Origin: Symsagittifera roscoffensis
Lineage: Eukaryota; Xenacoelomorpha; Acoela; Convolutidae
Assembly: GCF_963678635.1 (NCBI RefSeq)
Contig: NC_087065.1
Location: forward strand, 77,385,396-77,445,395
Direction of reading: 5' to 3'
DNA: 60,000 nt
In this document: one piece after another, positions 20,517 to 30,781 of the stretch
Layout of the letters: each line of letters begins with the position of its first letter
Numbering within the stretch: position 1 is the stretch's first letter
Translations under genes and position numbers: made by a program
Notes under the pieces: generated by a model
Databases searched by the model: none
Told to the model about the DNA's origin: nothing
What the model saw: the letters and a program-made list of their open reading frames with translations, nothing else

Positions 20517-22223
20517 TCAATTTGGATTACTTTCGTTCATTTGGCCCAAAGTTAGAAGGGCCAGAGAGTCTATCTCGGTGGTGAGTCGCTCAGAGGAGAG
20601 CCAGTGTTTGAACTGGTTCATAACTACTTCACTAACTGCCAGTCGCTGCTCCTCCGAAGTGATGGAATCGAAAACTCCTCTCCAGTTTGTCAAGTGACTT
20701 TGCCTCGCAATCCAGCTTTTAGCGTAGTCGCCGGGCAAATATTTGAGCACATTCTCAGCCGATGAGTTCTCATTTCCTACTCCTTGTAGTTCAGGGAATG
20801 CAAACGGAATCGCAAAGAGGTTGAAATTATCCGGTTTCAAAATGTTCCACGACTGTTTTTGCTCTGGAATGGGGCAGTAAACTGTGTTCCAAAAGTTAAC
20901 GCCTAGCGATAGCCCCGCCCTGGTCAAGTGATGTGTGAAAGACGCGTACCATGTATTAAAAGGAGCTAAGGTCAAGTTTTCATTTTCGTAGAGCAGTAAC
21001 GGATTCGTATTTGTAAGGATGTGGAATGTTGAGTTTTCTGTCTTCTGAATAGACAGTTTTCCACATGCTGCAATGATTCGCATATTTTTACACTCATTCA
21101 CGGATAAAACTGTCGAGACTGAGCCGACCACGACTGTCGTGTTTTTGCATCGTAACAAATGCACGCTTTTCACTGAGTCTAATAAGTAAATGAATGAGTT
21201 GGTGCATCTGAACAGTTTAATACAGTTATCTTGCAGCAAAGCTCCAGTCTTGGCAAGAGTCTGTTTTGTAATATGAGCAAGCATTACAGACCTAGGAATA
21301 TAATTTCCCGTGGATACTATTATTTTAGACCGAATAGTCGCTGAAGACCCGCCTACGCTGGAATCAACCGGAATGCCTGGAACTGGGCAGGGTATTTTAA
21401 GCCCCAAAGACTGTGACGTTTGCATGCCAAAAGGACTCACGACCAATGTCCCACAGAGCCACTGGTTAAACTGACTGACAGTAAAAGTATTGGATTCTCG
21501 ATTATAACCAGAGCCTAGAGCTCGAACAGCCAAATCTCCGATTGGTTCCAAAGACTCGTGAACACGACCTTCGAACAGGAAGTCGAGACCAGAGAGAGCT
21601 TTCAGACTCAAGTAACCTGAAGTGTGTGAAGCCAGAACTTCTAGCAAGGATCCCAACTTCTCAATGAAGAACAACACTATCGATTGCTCGTCGGCAACTT
21701 TCCGAGAAGCCATCGAGTTGTCGCCCCAACTTGCGCTCAGATCGTGACTGGAATTTCCCCCCGGCCATTCATTCGTAGCCGAACTGTAACTGCTTTTGAG
21801 AGACAATTTGTGGAACTGCTGGAAGAAAAGGTAACACATGAATGCATAGATGTCTATCTTTCTCATGTCTCCCTCGTTCCCGGCTGTCATCTGGTTGAAA
21901 TGAGTCATTTTGTCGAGGTTGTTGGCGGATCCTAAATGAGCAATCGACTGTAATCTCTCGGCTGGCGATGACGTCAGAAGCAGGAAATACTCAAAGTAAA
22001 AATTTCCAATCTCTTCACTCATCTGCAGTTTGTTCACACAAATATGACGCCACATTTTCTGGGAAACTTTTCCGATTCCTCGTTTTGATTTTTCCTTCAC
22101 ATAAGGCAGTATTTTTTTGAGAAAGAAGGGGGAAAGTTTTGCATGAGGAGACAGTTGGAATGCTGTCTCGGTAATGATAAAAGTTCTCGGCCATATTTTG
22201 ACCGAGACGTCTGTGGAACTCAT
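20517..22223 (-). CDS. TBCCD1: TBCC domain-containing protein 1
   Basis: A single uninterrupted frame of 568 residues, close to the 557 of the human protein. TBCCD1 is related to tubulin cofactor C and RP2 and acts at the centrosome and spindle poles, where it helps place the Golgi and centrosome. The family signature is recognisable along the whole length: KMWRHICVNKLQ near residue 57, then the TBCC/C-CAP beta-helix with VMLAHITKQTLAKTGALLQ, CTNSFIYLLDSVKSV, LSVNECKNMRIIAACGKLSI, TNTNPLLLYENENLTLAPFN and the C-terminal FKHWLSSERLTTEIDSLALL. The ATG follows an acceptor-like TTTTCTTTTAAAG by one base, so it is probably the first codon after a splice. It lies 502 bp downstream of the NAA50 stop on the same strand. 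Confidence 0.95.
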   Translation of the reverse strand: MSSTDVSVKIWPRTFIITETAFQLSPHAKLSPFFLKKILPYVKEKSKRGIGKVSQKMWRHICVNKLQMSEEIGNFYFEYFLLLTSSPAERLQSIAHLGSANNLDKMTHFNQMTAGNEGDMRKIDIYAFMCYLFFQQFHKLSLKSSYSSATNEWPGGNSSHDLSASWGDNSMASRKVADEQSIVLFFIEKLGSLLEVLASHTSGYLSLKALSGLDFLFEGRVHESLEPIGDLAVRALGSGYNRESNTFTVSQFNQWLCGTLVVSPFGMQTSQSLGLKIPCPVPGIPVDSSVGGSSATIRSKIIVSTGNYIPRSVMLAHITKQTLAKTGALLQDNCIKLFRCTNSFIYLLDSVKSVHLLRCKNTTVVVGSVSTVLSVNECKNMRIIAACGKLSIQKTENSTFHILTNTNPLLLYENENLTLAPFNTWYASFTHHLTRAGLSLGVNFWNTVYCPIPEQKQSWNILKPDNFNLFAIPFAFPELQGVGNENSSAENVLKYLPGDYAKSWIARQSHLTNWRGVFDSITSEEQRLAVSEVVMNQFKHWLSSERLTTEIDSLALLTLGQMNESNPN

Positions 22224-22725
22224 TCTTTAAAAGAAAATATGATTGAATTACATTCTAAATCTGAAAAGATACACGAGTTATCAAGTTGTAACTGATGATA
22301 AACTTCATCGCAAAACAATAATACCAGACGTTTTCCGACGGACGTCCGACAAAGTAGCACAGAATGTTCCGCCCACAGCAAACCACCCATTTTTTCCACA
22401 AGGTCTCATCCACTCTCCAAGGTCAAAAAGTCGGAAATACAGACAATTATTCTAAATTTTACAATTCGAATCACGACTGACATCGCTTTAACATGTTAGC
22501 ACATTCGATTATTTTCCCAAATTTGTTTTCATATATCTGAAAGCGAGCGATAACAAGGTCGGAACAAACACTCGCAGGGCGAACAGGAAAAAAGTGATTC
22601 AGATATTTGCAATCATAGTGAGATATAAATGGAAAAAAAGAAACTATCTCATTTCAAAGCAGAGACATTGCAGCTCAAAGAGCTTTTTACTACAAAAACT
22701 AAAATATCAAGTTCAAGTTCAAAAT
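22224..22725. other. Spacer between NAA50 and TBCCD1
   Basis: AT-rich, with no coding sequence seen. The end next to TBCCD1 has the pyrimidine-rich acceptor-like sequence TTTTCTTTTAAAG (minus strand) one base before its ATG. I see no AATAAA on the minus strand here. Confidence 0.4.
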
Positions 22726-23292
22726 TCACTTGGAGGCAGCTGCACTTTCCTTCGGGCTGTTGATCACCTTTTCTAGAACATAGGCCGAAGATGGTTCAAT
22801 CCTTTTGTAATACCCTTCCACTGTATTTGTAATCTCGAATCCTTCCTTCTTGTAAAACTCCAAGGCACTGTCGTTTCCCAATTGCACATGCAAATACACC
22901 GCCTCAACATCTGGGAACTTCTCGCATAGTTTAAAGACATGTTCCAACATAACAGTTCCAACTCCCAACCGTCTGTACTTGGGTAGACAGCCGAGAGTCA
23001 TAATGTAAATTTTCTTCTGGTTTTTGTCTCGGAATCCCGGACTGGGCAAAGGGGTGTGGGTGTTGTTTGGGTTCTGGGGAGGCCCGCCCTTTTCAACCCG
23101 ACAACACACCGCACCAACTATGATGTCATTGAAGTAGACCAACTGAGCCAGTTCGCCCAGGTCCAGAACATCCTTGTAGAACTTGTCATTGTACATCACT
23201 GGGAAAATGACCGTATTGAGACGCTTCAACTGACCCACATTGTGCTTCGTGATGTCTCCAAGGTCAATTTTGTAATTGCTCTTCTCTTTCAT
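22726..23292 (-). CDS. NAA50: N-alpha-acetyltransferase 50 (NatE catalytic subunit)
   Basis: A 188-residue GNAT acetyltransferase that acetylates the N-terminal Met of nascent proteins and works with NAA10/NAA15 on the ribosome; the family is also needed for sister-chromatid cohesion. Visible signatures: QLKRLNTVIFPVMYNDKFYK (substrate-binding loop), GELAQLVYFNDIIVGAVCCR, the Tyr in IYIMTLGC and the His in YLHVQ that serve catalysis, the acetyl-CoA loop YRRLGVGTVML (R/Q-x-x-G-x-G), and YYKRIEPSSAYVL near the end. Between CCRVE and RDKNQKK there is an extra ~20-residue Pro/Asn-rich loop not found in the human protein. I choose the ATG at 23292 because a strong acceptor (TTTGTTTTTCAG) ends just 6 nt before it; the open frame further upstream has no ATG. 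Confidence 0.95.
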   Translation of the reverse strand: MKEKSNYKIDLGDITKHNVGQLKRLNTVIFPVMYNDKFYKDVLDLGELAQLVYFNDIIVGAVCCRVEKGGPPQNPNNTHTPLPSPGFRDKNQKKIYIMTLGCLPKYRRLGVGTVMLEHVFKLCEKFPDVEAVYLHVQLGNDSALEFYKKEGFEITNTVEGYYKRIEPSSAYVLEKVINSPKESAAASK

Positions 23293-23912
23293 GGTTAACT
23301 GAAAAACAAACACTTTTTCAGTGTTTACTTATAAACAAACATTTCCTCTCAAATTACGTGTTTCACTTCGAATTAACTATCTTCGGATTAACGAATTTAA
23401 AGAGACAAACTTTCAGTTATATTTCAAGCTGATTTATAAACACCATTGTTTTGCTCGAGATATAAAACTTTTGATTCCGGTGCCTATAATCGCCCACAAA
23501 AAACAATCCACGACTATTCTGGTCAAAACAAAAAAATATTCGCCCTCTTAATTTTTTGAAACCAAGTTTTTTTGCATAGCTGAACATGCGTTCCTAGTTT
23601 AAAAAAGATAGCGCAGAACTTAAAAAAGATAAGCAGAAAAAGTCATTATTTTCTAGCGGAACCGGAGCTCGTCGAGCTTTGCTAACTAAGTTTAAAAAAA
23701 GCAGTTAACAGTTTTTGTTAATTAATGTATAAATTAAGAGTTGAAATTATCCACGGTAGACAAAAATTTGGCCTTTCTTTTATCCCTTCTTCTGTCAAAT
23801 TGTTACAATTGTTGATGCTGGTTGTGTAAATTTTAGTTGAATTTGGAGATGTACATTTTTCTTTCTTCTCGGTAACATCAGATCATATTTTATCACCTCT
23901 GATGTAACTAAA
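23293..23912. other. Spacer between bZIP gene and NAA50
   Basis: No exon seen. It contains the acceptor GTTTGTTTTTCAG (minus strand) immediately before NAA50. Short open frames on the plus strand lack any recognisable feature. Confidence 0.4.
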
Positions 23913-24441
23913 CTATCCATCAGTTATTAACTTCTTCAGAGACTCTATCTTTTCGTCCAACTCTAACTCCCTCTTCTCCAACTCACTTATCTCCCCTTCC
24001 AGTTCATCGACCTCGGCCTCGTATTGTAGTTTCTTACACTTCGCTTTCTCTCTGCTCTTTTTCACAGCCGCATTGTTTCTTGCTCTTTTTGTCGAATAGT
24101 CCTCCTCATTGCAACTGACATTACTACTACTACTACTACTATAACAAACCAAAAGCGAAAATTTGGAACAGGCAGAATTTAATAATAAAAAAGAGCAATC
24201 TGCTTTTTCAAATAGTTTTTGCATGCAAATGTCAAACATCGGTTGAACTTATTAATCCTTTTTTTTTCTGAAAAACTAGCTTTTACATGCAATAATTTTC
24301 GGACACGGATCATTAGCTCTTGATAATTGAGTCTATCTACCCGGAGTTTTTGTTATTCTCTTTAGTTGAGCTTATCGAAGCATCACTCCCGCCAGACTTC
24401 GTCTCCAAGGAAACTTCAGCTGACGTCTTTCGTTTGGGCAT
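23913..24441 (-). CDS. C/EBP-gamma-like bZIP transcription factor (2 exons)
   Basis: The exons are 24441-24341 and 24138-23913, making 108 residues. Exon 1 encodes MPKRKTSAEVSLETKSGGSD and ends TCCGG|GTAGAT; the acceptor is TTTGTTATAG. Phases match (2 nt + 1 nt). The protein is a basic leucine zipper: a basic region at about residues 51-70 with the DNA-contact motif RARNNAAVKKSREK, where the N-x-A-V-K-K-S-R form is the C/EBP type and closest to C/EBP-gamma, and a heptad-repeat zipper at about 74-105. There is no activation domain, which suits a short dimer-forming or dampening factor as in C/EBP-gamma. The acceptor lies in a TAG microsatellite, so the number of serines after Gly34 could vary. 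An acceptor-like TTTATTCACAG ends 26 nt before the ATG. Confidence 0.88.
24124..24140 (-). promoter_or_regulatory. Six tandem NAG 3' splice sites in a TAG repeat
   Basis: The bZIP intron ends in TTATAG followed by five more TAG triplets. Each AG could serve as acceptor, and each choice changes the protein by one serine without shifting the frame. Confidence 0.6.
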
Positions 24442-25868
24442 TTAGAATCGCGTGGTCTTGTGTTCTGTGAATAAAGTACATCGCTGACAACTCACTGGAA
24501 AGAAACACTGGTGTCCTTAGGCCGAAATTTTCATAATTGATGAAATCTGAAATGATAAGAACGAACATATTCAACAGACAAGGACTCAATGAACGACTGA
24601 TTTTTTCCTAAATTTAGAAGTTTAATAAAAAAATCAGGAAGCATTTAAGCTCGTTGGATTCAAAGAACTCAAAGCACCGGATCAAAAAAATGAGTATTTT
24701 TTTCCGCCGGAAATTCTAAAACTTAAAATCCAATTTTCAAACTTAAAGTCATACAGCTCCAATTTCCACAAAAATTCTACTCATACTATTGGAGAGCATT
24801 GTTTGAAATCCACTCAAAAATTGTATTAAACGTCAAGCAGAAAATAAGAAAATAGCCTGTTCAACAGAACTGAGACTGTTCGTTTCAGGACAGAACCCTT
24901 CATGTTTCGGATGTCGTTGCTCCTCCACCGTTCTCAAACAGTTCAATAAAAAACGCGGCCGGCCCGCATTTACTAAGTGATACAAGTTGAACCCGACAAC
25001 GTGCCTCCATTTTATTTAGTAGCATTTTGGAGCCTAATTGGTTTGCTGCTCAAGTGTTTTCAGTGAACACAATATGAAAATGAAGCGCACATATATAAAC
25101 TTACATCAATAAACTTCCAGTTATTTTCTTTCATTGATTTCAATTAAATTGGTCGCAAATTATTTATGGATTCAGGTCGTCCACATCTTCAATGCAACAC
25201 AGTGATTATCCAAGATATCCCGACGAACCATTAAAACCTGAGTATTTTTAAATGCAATTGTAACGCCATAGAAAGGCTCAAGACAGAATGATCTAATAAG
25301 ACTTCCTTCAAACTGTTCCAAAAACGATTTGGCGCAACGATTCGACCAAGTTTATACGGATAAAGCTCATTAAATTGATTACTTTTTGCCATACGCTTTG
25401 GCTGTCTTCCAGGTGCCAGTCCCCAAAAGAGTGAACAAAAAAGATATTAGTAGCCAAATAATGCTTAAAAAGGTATATAATCTGCAATTCCATTTCAAAT
25501 TTTTAAACAGCTTTAAGCCAAAAAGAGACATGATTTGCAAAAATTGTTTCGGCTATCAGGCAGCGAATTAAATAAGGATACCAATTTTTCCGATTTAACT
25601 TTTGACAACTTTGGGCAAGTAACTTTTTTCGCACATAGATTTATTCATAAAAATAGAACAGAAATTAGTGTCTAAATTTCCATCACCTTTTTAAATAACT
25701 GAAATTGAAATTCAGAAATGTAAATGATGTTTTATTATAAGAAATTCAAAAAATGTATTGGTGAGTCAAGGGTGAGTGTACAAATAACTAAATGATTTAA
25801 GGGGTATAGCAAATACATCTAGTAGTACAATAGTTTCGGTAAATGAAAGAAGTGGCGAACTTGTTAGC
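24442..25868. other. Intergenic interval upstream of the bZIP gene
   Basis: AT-rich, apart from a GC-richer patch near 24895-25010 (around CGCGGCCGGCCCGC at 24955-24968) that might be promoter-linked or a repeat fragment. The bZIP promoter should lie in this interval, but I see no certain element. Confidence 0.35.
25231..25392 (-). CDS. Small open frame, 53 residues, unrecognised
   Basis: An ATG-started frame beginning MAKSNQFNELYPYKLGRIVA, with a protein-like composition (balanced charged, aromatic and aliphatic residues) ending in TAA. No family is recognised. It could be a piece of a mobile element, since a LINE fragment follows on the other strand at 25869, or a chance frame. There is no clear acceptor before it. 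Confidence 0.2.
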   Translation of the reverse strand: MAKSNQFNELYPYKLGRIVAPNRFWNSLKEVLLDHSVLSLSMALQLHLKILRF

Positions 25869-27100
25869 GACAAGTTAGCTATCGCAAATGAATTCAACGG
25901 TTATTTTTCCTCTATTGGCAGTCACTTAGCTAACCAAATATCTAAATTAGGATCCAATCAACTTTATTTTGAGCCTCAGTTTTTCATGCGATTAAAGTCA
26001 TTTACAGAGCGTAAAAATAATGTCATTCTTTCTGCGCCACAAAACAAAATATTTGCTCAAACAGATGTAATAAGTAATCGAATCGCAAAAGCTAGCTTAT
26101 TCGCAATTGTGCCCTTTTTGAAACAATCATTGAACTACCCTTTAAATTAGGATGTTTTCTTATCGCTCTGGCTGAAGCAAGATCGAAATTAGAAATCAGT
26201 TATTATCAACCAATATCACTTCTTGTAACATGAGCAAGGTATTTGAACGAGCGATGTACGACAGAGTTTACAGCTACCTTGAAAAAAACTCACCTATTTA
26301 TCAAACAGTTTGGTTTCCGTAAGACCCAGTACTATTGATGCCATTACCGAAATAACAGAGAAATGTCGCCTATATAAAATTGATCACCCAAGAGAACAGT
26401 TTTTCTTGATTTAAAACAGCTTTTGACACACTGGATAACGAGATTTTGTTTCATAATTTAGAAGAAACATGGCGTGAGTTGAAAAATTTTGCTTTCGTTT
26501 ATAAGTTAGGTCAAACACAGCAAACAAGATGTCAAAAGTAATGAAACGCGATGAACGTGGCGAAATCTGAGTATTGGTTTCCGCGAGGACTCATTTTGGA
26601 GCCTCTGCTATTTCTTATATATCACGACATTCCAACAAAAGTCAGCAAATGTAGTGAAGTTTTCTAATAGCCGATGACACAAACATAACTGGTCTATGGG
26701 TTGAGATTTTTGGGCAAGAATTAGAAGCTAGAAAACTGTGGTCAATTTTGAATAAATTATCTCTAAATATGGACAAAACGGTAGAAGCCAAAGTATTTGT
26801 GAATCGTGCCTGCATCTAGTAATTGTAATTAACAACATACTTTTGAAAATTGCAGGGTCATGCAAATATCTTGATGTTTAAGGAGATTCATTTCTCACAT
26901 TGACTTCTTGCGATCTAAGCTCAGAAAATTCTTAGTCATTGTTTCAAAAAAGCGCCATTATGTTCCGAAAACCGTTATGATAGAAAATTATGTCTGTAAT
27001 ATGCCCATTTTGCAAGATGAAATCATGGTACATGGTTGCACTTTCTACACAAACATTTTACATCTTTTTATGATCCAAAAAAGTTTATTCGATTGATTTT
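25869..27100 (+). mobile_element. Decayed non-LTR retrotransposon (LINE) reverse transcriptase
   Basis: Read along the plus strand with many shifts and stops. An open stretch at 25869-26150 has NEFNGYFSSIGSHLANQISK. Then come MSKVFERAMYDRVYSYLEKN (about 26229-26290), FLDLK-AFDTLDNEILFHNLE (about 26403-26465, first catalytic Asp), LILEPLLFLIYHDIP (about 26588-26635), ADDTNITG (about 26672-26697, the catalytic ADD box) and HIDFLRSKLRKFLVIVSKKR near 26896-26955 with a following MVHGCTFYTNILHLFMIQKS. This is the RT and post-RT order of Jockey/CR1-type LINEs. No endonuclease domain or 3' tail is seen. Confidence 0.8.
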
Positions 27101-27720
27101 CTTCAAAAGAATTTATGAAAGCATCAGACAAAAATTTAACAGAAAGCGAAGCTGAGCGATACAAAAGTGAATGACTATAGATAAAATCAAACGGAAGAAA
27201 AGTAAAGAAAAAACTTCAAATATCGATTTTTCATTTAAAACGCACACGCCATAAAAATTCAAAAAAATTCCTGTACCATTCAAAATTATACAGGGAGCAT
27301 ACGTTATGATAGAAACCGAGTATTCAAAAGGACGTTTCAGTGGAATTAAGCTGACAAAAAAGGTAGAGAGACAATAATCTAAAATAGCCATTGGCAAAAA
27401 CCCACAGGTCACGACTGGAACCGAATTCCCGGGCTTTGTGGTCTAAAGCATGGATTTTACAGCACTTTGGAAAAAAGCTGAACTTTCAAAATAAATTCAG
27501 GCTACAGGAACTAAGCCGACAATAACAAACAAAAGGATTATAGTCAGAAACAGAACGAAGACTCTAGGTAACACAAAAACAGCCTTTGCTGTCTCGAGCA
27601 GACAAGTTATCTCTACGCCAGAGGCACCGCATGATTGGTTAGTTTGAATTGATAAATACCAAGGGGTAGCTAAGGCGAAAATACCTCAGCAAAAAACCCT
27701 TCAAGAGAAAAAAAAATCCA
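27100..27720. other. Repeat-derived interval
   Basis: AT-rich, with no exon seen. A minus-strand frame of 99 codons (27113-27412) is aromatic-rich low-complexity sequence and has no recognisable domain. Confidence 0.35.
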
Positions 27721-28225
27721 ACTAATAATACAAATACAAATACCCCTCACCCTCAGAAAAAACACACGCACACAAAATTCGTTTCGGTGCTCAAAACACA
27801 AAAAAGAGGCCACCCAGTCGATATAGAAAAAAACTGAAACCAATAAAACCGAAAAGAAAAAAAAAAAACGCCATTTAACAACTCAAATTTCGATTTGACC
27901 GGATTTTTAAAAAGAAACAATTTTACATTTAGCAACTAAGCCGATAAAACATTAGCTGAAAAAAAAGATGACGACAATTTCAAAAGAAAGAAAAGATTTC
28001 CGTTTGAAAAAAAGGTCCTTGGTCAGATTCGAAACCGGGACCTTTGCCGTCCCGGCCATATTCGTTACCTCCAAGCTAAATGAGCAGGAGAAACTAACAA
28101 ACTTGAATGCATTAGGAACCAGACTACCAACAGGAAACCAGATGAGTCCCGAGAAAAAGTTGGCTTGAGGGAAAAAAAAGTCTAATGCCCGATTGCAATA
28201 CCCTTCCTTATCGCATATGACCAGA
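27720..28225 (-). repeat. Dispersed repeat copy with tRNA-like segment
   Basis: It carries the CCCCTCACCCTCA...ACACACG block (also at 33710), GGCCAC...CGATATAG, CAACTAAGCCGATAAAACATTAGC, and a tRNA-like segment on the minus strand at about 28015-28085: A-box-like TTAGCTTGGAGG and B-box-like GGTTTCGAATC about 40 nt further on. It ends in a decayed hairpin at 28199-28219. Confidence 0.6.
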
Positions 28226-29860
28226 TGCCCAACCATAAATTTGATTAAAAAACTCACAACCTAAAAAGCATAGTTCAAAGAGCAGTTACAGAAGAGCTAA
28301 GCTCTTTAAATTGCTGCGATAAAATTCCTGAATTCCAAAAGTTTTTCAACAAATTTAAGTCAGATAATCAAAGCCTTCACACAAAAATTGTGATTTGTTT
28401 ACATTAGGCAGTGAAGAGCTGATTACATTTGCTTTTTGACATATTTTACCTAGATACAACGATAGTATCTGAAATTGACAGATGTGAAGCGCCTGCATGT
28501 CTTAAGTTGTTTAAATAATTGTATATGGTTTTCAAGGCGTCTTAGGCGCTTTGGAAACCATACTTAGGCTTTTTGGTTGGTTATTGCCACATGAGCTCAG
28601 TTAAGTCTGCTGTCCGTTTAGCAACCCCCAATCAGTTCTACTGATGTAAGAGAGGTTTCAAGATGGGACACAGCTAGTTAATTCAGTAACAGTAAAAAGA
28701 ACAAATTCAAGCCTATGACTAGCGATTTTTTAAGAAAATTTGGGGAAAGGTTTGAACTTTTTTCTTTAAATTGTTTTTATACCGACCACAATTGAACAAT
28801 GATTTTTAATAATGATGCAGTGCTCGAACCCTATGTCATTAACCTGTCTAGACAATACCAGATAACTGCTACTTTTGTTTATTCTCTTGTTAATTTCATA
28901 CGTGACGCACGCAAATTATGAGTCTACAAAATTGCTAAGTAACGCAACCCAATTAAGACGCATCAGCAGTACCAGTCAATTTGAAAAAAAAAGATATTTA
29001 CCAACTAACATGCCTCAATTTATAGAGCGGACGCATTGAAATAAGTATACGAAAAAGTTCATTAAAAACGTCCGAACCTGCCCAATCAATTCTACTGATG
29101 TAAGAGAGGTTTCAAGATGGGACACAGCTAGTTACATTTAGCAACTAAGCCGATAAAACATTAGCTGCTGGTCTCCTTACCTATTTCTACGCTACAGATC
29201 AATTTTGCTGCTGGTCTCCTTACCTATTTCTACGCTACAGATCCATTTTGCCTTGAAGCTAAAGTGCTATTTGTAATATAATGTGCTATTGTCTGTGTTA
29301 ATATCCTTAGCATTGGCTGTATTTAAAAGCTGGATCGAAATGAACACTTTCAAAATGATCACATTTTGTCGCAACAATTGCATCGCAACAATATTTGCGA
29401 CTTAGGTTGGAAAAAAGAAATTCATACTATAACACAAGCTAAGCTTGTGGAATAAACACCGTAATTTCGCGTTGTTAAGTCAAAGAAACCGACTCAAAGG
29501 GTAATAAATTAAGGCTGACATTTTTGGCTTGATTTTTGCAAAACAAATTACATCTTAATCCTGGTAGAGGTCTTTAGTCGACATTACTTTTCTTCTTGTC
29601 TTCGACAATTTTCCAGATGAATTAAACCATCTTTGTATACAAAGAGGAACAGCTTAGCTTTAACACGCATGCAATACAGTAATTATAGCGAACAGACAAG
29701 ACAGTTGGAAAAGATTCAATGACCGCAAGTAAATAGAAAAAAAATGATAACTGGTTTTTTGAAATCTCAACTTTCGAATTTCAAAGAAAAAACAGATCTT
29801 CTTAAAGCTCTTGAATTTCTAGACGCCTAAAGGAATCAAACGAAAAAGCAGATAAGTTGA
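28225..29860. repeat. Interval with short exact duplications
   Basis: About 50 nearly identical bases (TCTACTGATGTAAGAGAGG... to ...GACACAGCTAGTTA) occur at about 28636 and 29092. A 43-bp unit (CTGCTGGTCTCCTTACC...) is repeated in tandem at about 29167-29252. The 34 bases ending AAGCCGATAAAACATTAGC occur at about 27925 and 29133. No exon is seen. Confidence 0.6.
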
Positions 29861-29867
29861 AGGACAC

Positions 29868-29873
29868 TTTATT
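29868..29873 (-). terminator. Candidate poly(A) signal of CHID1
   Basis: AATAAA on the minus strand, about 535 nt beyond the CHID1 stop codon, with T/G-rich sequence following. It would give a 3' UTR of about 550 nt (29850-30407). Confidence 0.4.
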
Positions 29874-30407
29874 AACATTTGGAAAGCATAATTTACAGAA
29901 TTTTAACAAATACAAATAATTTACAACGCGTACAAAACTATTCTGAGAGCTCAATGGCAGCTAATCTCACATTTAATTTAGGTTTCCTGACTAACCTTTG
30001 ATGTATTTTCACGGTCACTTTTCATTAAATCGCTTTTTTTAAAACATGACAGCCATCAGATATATTAAGCACTATTTAGGGGTCCCCCTCAACAGTTTGT
30101 CTCCTTGCAATTCCATGCTACTATAATAATATACCAACCATTTTCGGCCGAACAATCTGGGAATTTTCTCTAAAGGCGACTATATATTCTTATTCAGTAA
30201 AACAAAGTACCGATTTGTCCAATGTTCAATCTGAAAAACCCTTTATCTTCCATCCTGGAATCATTTTCGGAGGGCTTAATCAACTTTAGTAACATCAAGA
30301 GCGAACTAAAATCACATTGATCCCGTTTTTTTGCGGAAAAAACTTTCATATCAACGAGTCTAAGAAAAGTGATTTCACGAAAGTCCAAATTAGAGGAAAA
30401 CGGTATT

Positions 30408-30781
30408 TTAGAACAGATTTAGGAAGTGGTCCAGACCCTGGCCCAAATCCCAGATAGCTACGCCTACATTCAATTTCTCCGCCAACTGCAGCCTCAACTT
30501 AACCGAGTGTAACGTGGGGTAGTACACTTTCTCACTGGATCCGAACTGAAACACATGTTCCATCGCATTTTCGTCCCACTGTACCTTCGTCTTAGTGTTG
30601 TGCTTGTTGAGCAGTTCCAGGAAACTAGTGCCTGTGATTGCCTCAACTTTGTGGTTGTTTGTGTAATATTTGTAGCCGTAGAAATTCATGCCTAATAGGA
30701 ATTTCGATCTCTCGACTGCCGGGAGATCCTTGGTGTAGTATAGAATGCAGCTGGTGATCCATGAAGCAGGAGAAACTGGAC
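30408..30781 (-). CDS. CHID1: CHID1 exon 4 (terminal)
   Basis: Begins after TTGTATTCAG at 30782. The join gives PGPVSPASWITSCILYY. The exon holds strands 7-8 and the family C-terminus IWDLGQGLDHFLNLF, then TAA. Confidence 0.93.

Noticed and set aside
22726-23313. NAA50 starting upstream of 23292
   Set aside because: The extra residues have no ATG and are the translated acceptor sequence (TTTGTTTTTCAG); the NAA50 family start fits the ATG at 23292.
24139-24239. A longer N-terminus of the bZIP read straight through from 24239
   Set aside because: That part is the intron end (pyrimidine tract and TATAG). A separate first exon with matching phase exists at 24341-24441.
27113-27412. 99-codon minus-strand frame
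   Set aside because: Aromatic-rich low-complexity sequence, typical of the complement of A-rich repeat DNA. No splice or start context.
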